Shown here in pieces: positions 6,298 to 9,624 of a stretch of DNA of 9,624 bases. Position numbers and translations under genes: made by a program. The stretch lies in assembly GCA_015487365.1 (NCBI GenBank), contig WFPT01000035.1:1-9624 (forward strand), read 5' to 3'. The stretch is from Aquificaceae bacterium. Lineage in GTDB: Bacteria > Aquificota > Aquificia > Aquificales > Aquificaceae. Positions within the stretch are counted from its first letter, which is position 1, and every line of letters begins with the position of its first letter. The notes under the pieces are model-generated. The model saw only the letters and a list, made by a program, of their open reading frames with translations. It searched no databases and was not told the DNA's origin.

Positions 6298-6374
6298 TGG
6301 TTGCGGGGGCGGGATTTGAACCCGCGACCTCCGGGTTATGAGCCCGGCGAGCTACCAGACTGCTCCACCCCGCG
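6298..6374 (-). tRNA. Initiator tRNA-fMet (anticodon CAU)
   Basis: This is a 77-base initiator tRNA with the CCA end encoded (6298-6300 on the complement). The RNA begins CGCGGGG and its acceptor pairs with CCCCGCA, leaving the C1 x A72 mismatch that marks bacterial initiators and allows formylation. The anticodon stem-loop is CCGGG-CTCATAA-CCCGG, with the three consecutive G:C pairs next to the loop that direct the tRNA to the ribosomal P site. The T arm is GCGGG-TTCAAAT-CCCGC. Overall it is very close to E. coli tRNA-fMet. It heads a minus-strand unit: the next coding region starts 7 bases beyond CCA. An extended -10 promoter lies 13 bases upstream of the mature 5' end. Confidence 0.98.
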
Positions 6375-6385
6375 TTCTAAATTAA

Positions 6386-6391
6386 TATTAT
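6386..6391 (+). promoter_or_regulatory. Candidate -10 element for uvrC (leaderless start)
   Basis: TATTAT on the plus strand ends 9 bases before the uvrC ATG, so a start 6-9 bases downstream would fall at or just before the ATG and give an mRNA with almost no leader. No Shine-Dalgarno sequence exists in the 26 bases between the tRNA and uvrC, which fits. The element lies in the palindrome TAATATTA (6383-6390) and overlaps the opposite -10. Transcription from farther upstream would have to pass through the tRNA gene in antisense. Confidence 0.45.
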
Positions 6392-6395
6392 AGCA
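6387..6395 (-). promoter_or_regulatory. Extended -10 promoter of the tRNA-fMet unit
   Basis: Read on the minus strand this is TGCTATAAT, a perfect extended -10 (TGn plus TATAAT). Its end is 12 bases from the mature tRNA 5' end, so transcription should begin near 6380 with a leader of about 6 bases. No -35 match exists at 16-18 bases, where the DNA is already uvrC coding sequence; an extended -10 can work without one. It nearly coincides with an opposite-facing -10 for uvrC. Confidence 0.75.
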
Positions 6396-6400
6396 CAAAA

Positions 6401-8065
6401 ATGGACTTAGAGGCCCTTCCGGAAAAAACTGGGGTTTACATATTAAAGGGTGAAAGGGGGGAGGTCCTTTACGTAGGCAAGGCCAAGAACATAAAAAAGA
6501 GGATAAAACAGCACATTAGCTCTTCAAAGAAGGATGCAAAGGAAAAGCTTTTGATGGAAAGGACCAAGGATGTGGAGGTAATCCTTACCAAAAACGAATA
6601 CGAGAGCCTAATATTGGAGATGGACCTTATAAGGATTTACAAGCCCAAGTTCAACGTAATTCATAAGTTCAGTGGGGATTACGCCTACTTACTCTTAACC
6701 GAGGAGGAGTTTCCCCAACTTAGGATAGTGAGGGAGAGGGAAAAAGGTAAGATATTTGGTCCCTTTTTGAGTTTAAAGAGGGCAAAGAGGTTAAAGGCCC
6801 TAATACATAAGGTCTTTAAAATAAGGACCTGTGAGGTTATGCCAAAGGATTCTAAACCCTGCATAGACTATCACTTAGGGCTTTGCAGTGCCCCCTGTGC
6901 AAACTTGGTTTCAAGGGAAGAATACCAATTGCAGGTAAAGGGAGCCCTATCCTTTTTAAGTGGTGACGTTTCAGGTGTCCTACCCGAGCTCTACCAGAAG
7001 ATAGAAGAATATTCCAAGAAGCTGATGTTTGAAAGGTGTATAGAAATAAGGGAGCAGATAAAGGTTTTGGAAGAGAGGGCCAAGGGACAGGGGGTTTCCA
7101 ACTTAGAGGAGGAGGAGGGGGACCTCTTTTACCTTGAAGGGGATAACCTCCTCCTGGTAATAATCAGAAACCACAGGGTTGTGGATAAGGAAATCTTTAA
7201 GGTGAAGGAGCCCAACGCCTTCTTAGTGGAGTATTACTACAATCTTAGCTACCTTCCCAAGAAAATCTTTACCAACTTTAAGGTAGAAGAGACCGTTAGG
7301 GAGTTTTTAAGGAATAGGGCTAAAAGGGAGTTGGAATTTAAGGGCATCCCCAAGGTCTTAAAGGGTTTCATAGAGGAGAATTTAAGTTTAAACTCCTACG
7401 AGGAATTTTGTAAGAGCTTTGAAAGGGTTTTTAACTTTAAGGCTCCTAAAATAATTGAAGGTTTTGACATATCCCACTTCTTCGGTGAAAACAGCGTAGG
7501 CTCGTGCGTTGTCTGGGAGAGGGGGAGGATGGTTAAGGGTAGGTATAGGAGGTATAGGATAAGGACGGTTAGCGGTATAGACGACTACTCCTGCCTCTTT
7601 GAAGTTTTGAGCAGGAGGGCTAAGAGGATTTTAGAAGGAAAGGAGGAGGAGCCCTCCCTGTGGCTCATAGACGGGGGGAAGGGACAGCTGAAAGTGGGTT
7701 TGGAGGTTAAGAGAAAGTTTAACTTAAAGTTGAAGGTCTTTTCCTTGGCAAAGGGTGAGGAAATTTTATACACCGAGGAAGGCAGCGCCTTACCCTTAAA
7801 GGAATACCCAACCCTTTACAGGGTCTTTACCCAGATAAGGGATGAAGCCCACCGCTTTGCAAACACCTACAACAGACTTTTGAGAAAAAAAGAGCTCATA
7901 GGGGACGTATTGAAGGAGTTGGGCCTTCCAAAGAGTTACAGGGATATGGTTTATAGGAACTTTGAAAACCTTTACGAGTTCATAAACTCGGACGAGGAGA
8001 CCCTGAGGAAACTTGGAATACCCATAAGCTTAAAGGAAAGGGTCAAGAGGTATCTGGATGGGTGA
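6401..8065 (+). CDS. uvrC: UvrC, excinuclease ABC subunit C
   Basis: This is the dual-incision nuclease of nucleotide-excision repair; with UvrA-loaded UvrB it cuts on both sides of a bulky DNA lesion. Domain order over 554 residues is complete. The GIY-YIG nuclease (about 8-90) has GVY (11-13), YVGKAKN (24-30), probable catalytic E73 and N85. Four cysteines, C144, C154, C162 and C166 (pattern C-x9-C-x7-C-x3-C), match the iron-sulfur cluster site reported for UvrC. A UVR UvrB-binding motif lies at about 195-226. The RNase H-like nuclease includes EGFDISHF (D356), LIDGGKGQL (D424) and EAHRFA (H484). A tandem helix-hairpin-helix DNA-binding tail spans about 503-552. Length is slightly below the usual 600. 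The ATG at 6401 gives the expected LPEKTGVYILK start; no ribosome site precedes it. It overlaps mutL by 8 bases. Confidence 0.97.
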   Translation: MDLEALPEKTGVYILKGERGEVLYVGKAKNIKKRIKQHISSSKKDAKEKLLMERTKDVEVILTKNEYESLILEMDLIRIYKPKFNVIHKFSGDYAYLLLTEEEFPQLRIVREREKGKIFGPFLSLKRAKRLKALIHKVFKIRTCEVMPKDSKPCIDYHLGLCSAPCANLVSREEYQLQVKGALSFLSGDVSGVLPELYQKIEEYSKKLMFERCIEIREQIKVLEERAKGQGVSNLEEEEGDLFYLEGDNLLLVIIRNHRVVDKEIFKVKEPNAFLVEYYYNLSYLPKKIFTNFKVEETVREFLRNRAKRELEFKGIPKVLKGFIEENLSLNSYEEFCKSFERVFNFKAPKIIEGFDISHFFGENSVGSCVVWERGRMVKGRYRRYRIRTVSGIDDYSCLFEVLSRRAKRILEGKEEEPSLWLIDGGKGQLKVGLEVKRKFNLKLKVFSLAKGEEILYTEEGSALPLKEYPTLYRVFTQIRDEAHRFANTYNRLLRKKELIGDVLKELGLPKSYRDMVYRNFENLYEFINSDEETLRKLGIPISLKERVKRYLDG

Positions 8066-9332
8066 AGTAATAAGGTTACCCGAGGAATTAAGGAAGAGGA
8101 TTACCGCGGGTGAGGTCATAGAGAGGCCCGCGGACGTGGTAAAGGAGCTGGTGGAAAACTCCCTGGACGCTCAAACTAAAAAGGTGGTCGTAGAAGTCTT
8201 TAAGGGGGGTAAGGAGCTAATAAGGGTTGAGGACTGGGGGAAGGGAATAGAGCCAGAGGACCTACCCTTGGTCTTTGAAGAATTTACCACCAGCAAGATA
8301 AGGAGGGAGGAGGACCTTTTAAGTACTTTGAGCTACGGTTTTAGGGGAGAGGGGCTCCATTCCATAGCCCAGGTTAGCAGGGTTAGGATAAAGAGCAGGC
8401 ACTTTAACGAGGAGCTTGGAAGGGAGTTAATGGTTGAAGGTGGGAAGGTTGGTGAGCCAAGGAGGGTGGGAATGCACGTAGGGACGATAGTAGAAGTTAA
8501 GGACCTCTTTTACAACCTACCCGTGAGGAGGAAGTTTTTAAAGAGACAGGACGTAGAAAACAGGAAAATCTTAGAGCTCGTAAAAACTTACTCTCTGTCC
8601 AACCCGGAGGTTTCCTTTGAGCTTTACTTAGAGGGTAAAGAAAGCTTTAAGGCCTACGCAAAGGGTGAAGAGGAGAGGTTGGAGGAGGTCTTTAAGGATA
8701 AGTTTGAAAAGGTTGAAAAGGAGAAGGAGCAGGTAAAGGTAAGGATATATCTAAGCAGGAACAAAAGGAGGGGTAAGATATACCTTTTTATAAACAAAAG
8801 GCCCGTTTTTTTAAAAAATCTGTCCGAGCTCCTTAGGAGGAGCTTTGGATATAAAACCTTAGTAATAGCCTTCTTAGAAGTCCCCCCCTACCTTATGGAC
8901 CTAAACGTCCATCCCAAAAAGAGGGAGGTAAAACTTTACAGGGAAAGACTTATAACGGAGTTACTAAGGGGAAAGAGGGAGGGGGAAACCTTAACGGTAG
9001 CTTTGAGGGAAAAAGAATTTAGCTACCAAACTTACCCCGAGCTCGTTGGAATTTTGGAAAATACCTTTATAATGGCCAAATACGGAGGATACCTTTACTT
9101 TTTTGACCAACACCTTCTGTCTGAGAGGATAAACTACGAGAGGGGGATGGACGAAAGGGAAAGCTGTTTAAGCTCCGTAAGGGCGGGGGATAAAGTTTCC
9201 AAAAGAACCGCCCAGGAGCTCTTGAAGGCCTGGACCAACCTGGAAAACCCCCACACCTGTCCCCACGGAAGGCCCCTCTATTGGAAGATACCTCTGAGGG
9301 AAATTTACGAGAGGCTCGGGAGGAAGCCTTAA
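8058..9332 (+). CDS. mutL: MutL, compact endonuclease-type mismatch repair protein
   Basis: MutL couples MutS mismatch recognition to strand removal; in bacteria without MutH it nicks the DNA itself. The N-terminal GHKL ATPase has AGEVIERPADVVKELVENSL (17-36; catalytic E30, Mg ligand N34), DWGKGI (59-64), TSK (78-80) and GFRGEGL (94-100). The transducer domain carries LFYNLPVRRKFLK (150-162) and DLNVHPKKREVK (281-292). The C-terminal nuclease domain has DQHLLSERINYE (350-361), fitting DQHA(x)2E(x)4E with Ala replaced by Leu, and TCPHGRP (400-406) for metal binding. At 424 residues it is much shorter than the usual 600: the linker is about 20 residues, and the subdomain between DQH..E and the SCLSSVRAGDK segment is nearly absent. 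I recall that Aquifex MutL is similarly short. The ATG has AAGAGG 7 bases upstream and overlaps the uvrC stop. Confidence 0.96.
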   Translation: MGEVIRLPEELRKRITAGEVIERPADVVKELVENSLDAQTKKVVVEVFKGGKELIRVEDWGKGIEPEDLPLVFEEFTTSKIRREEDLLSTLSYGFRGEGLHSIAQVSRVRIKSRHFNEELGRELMVEGGKVGEPRRVGMHVGTIVEVKDLFYNLPVRRKFLKRQDVENRKILELVKTYSLSNPEVSFELYLEGKESFKAYAKGEEERLEEVFKDKFEKVEKEKEQVKVRIYLSRNKRRGKIYLFINKRPVFLKNLSELLRRSFGYKTLVIAFLEVPPYLMDLNVHPKKREVKLYRERLITELLRGKREGETLTVALREKEFSYQTYPELVGILENTFIMAKYGGYLYFFDQHLLSERINYERGMDERESCLSSVRAGDKVSKRTAQELLKAWTNLENPHTCPHGRPLYWKIPLREIYERLGRKP

Positions 9333-9333
9333 C

Positions 9334-9624
9334 TTAGCAGGATATACCCTTTTCCTCCACCACGGGTTTTAGGAGTTCTACCGCCTTCTGGGCATCCACA
9401 AGATTCTGAATCTCTGAGGGGTCCGTTGGCTTTAACTTAACTATCCAACCCTCCCCGTAAGGGTCATCGTTTGCAAGGGAAGGGTTTGCCTTCAACTTTT
9501 CATTTACTTCAACTATTTCCCCGCTAAAAGGTGCTGGAACTGGCCCCACCCACTTACCACTTTCAATGGTTGCAACGCTCCTCCTCCTCTTTACCGTCCT
9601 TCCAACTTTTTTTGGAGTGTAGGC
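9334..9624 (-). CDS. Lipoyl-carrier protein of the GcvH family, possibly LbpA-type (5' end beyond window)
   Basis: The frame is open from the right edge to TAA at 9334-9336, giving 97 codons including stop; the start lies outside. An internal GTG at 9547-9549 is in frame but falls after the lipoyl lysine, so it is not the real start. The fold is a lipoyl domain: ATIESGKW with lipoyl lysine at fragment residue 24 (9553-9555), VPAPFSGEIVEVNEKL (29-44), and NDDPYGEGWIVKLKP, all standard in GcvH. GcvH proteins carry aminomethyl groups in the glycine cleavage system. Here the lysine context is ESGKWVGP instead of the usual ESVKAASD, and the protein ends in GISC; both recall the LbpA lipoate-binding proteins of the heterodisulfide-reductase-like sulfur oxidation pathway. 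That distinction rests on my memory of the family, and the neighbours that would decide it lie outside. It converges on mutL with one base between. Confidence 0.88.
   Translation of the reverse strand, partial: AYTPKKVGRTVKRRRSVATIESGKWVGPVPAPFSGEIVEVNEKLKANPSLANDDPYGEGWIVKLKPTDPSEIQNLVDAQKAVELLKPVVEEKGISC

Noticed and set aside
9334..9549. Internal GTG (9547-9549) as the true start of the lipoyl protein
   Set aside because: It would exclude the lipoyl lysine and half the domain; the same frame continues open and homologous to the window edge.
1..9624. CRISPR arrays, insertion sequences, riboswitches or rRNA
   Set aside because: No regularly spaced repeats, transposase motifs, terminal inverted repeats, or known structured RNA other than the tRNA were seen on either strand.

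Overview
The window looks like chromosome from a thermophilic chemolithotroph of the Aquificaceae (Aquifex / Hydrogenobacter / Thermocrinis type). The evidence is indirect: purine-rich coding strands with Arg mostly written as AGG, moderate GC, dense packing with overlapping genes, a short endonuclease-type MutL, and a family-A DNA polymerase that starts directly at the exonuclease-like domain. No rRNA or single diagnostic marker is present, so the family assignment is an inference. No mobile element, CRISPR array, riboswitch or long non-coding stretch was found; the longest gap is 83 bases.

Layout. The minus strand from 3417 to 1 carries one tightly packed cluster: Rieske protein (petA), cytochrome b (petB), cytochrome c1 (petC), an MlaE-type lipid-transport permease, and the first 122 codons of a small membrane protein that resembles MreD and runs off the left edge. 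The first three form a complete quinol:cytochrome c oxidoreductase (bc1 complex). A second minus-strand unit reads from 6374 to 3501: initiator tRNA-fMet, an uncharacterised 163-residue protein starting 7 bases after the tRNA CCA end, methylthioribose-1-phosphate isomerase (mtnA, methionine salvage), and a shortened family-A DNA polymerase.

On the plus strand, uvrC and mutL overlap by 8 bases and join nucleotide-excision repair and mismatch repair in one transcription unit. Only 26 bases separate uvrC from the tRNA. They hold two nearly superimposed -10 elements facing opposite ways, so the two units probably start from one symmetric promoter, with uvrC perhaps on a leaderless mRNA. At the right edge a GcvH-family lipoyl protein, 5' end missing, converges on mutL with a single base between the stop codons.

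The most unusual object is the polymerase at 3501-4886. The palm and finger catalytic motifs are intact, but the proofreading carboxylates are gone, about 80-90 residues corresponding to the thumb are missing, and the protein ends in a three-cysteine tail. Also notable are the likely sulfur-oxidation (LbpA-like) identity of the lipoyl protein, the b6-type heme spacing in a full-length cytochrome b, and a Rieske cluster lacking the potential-raising Ser.
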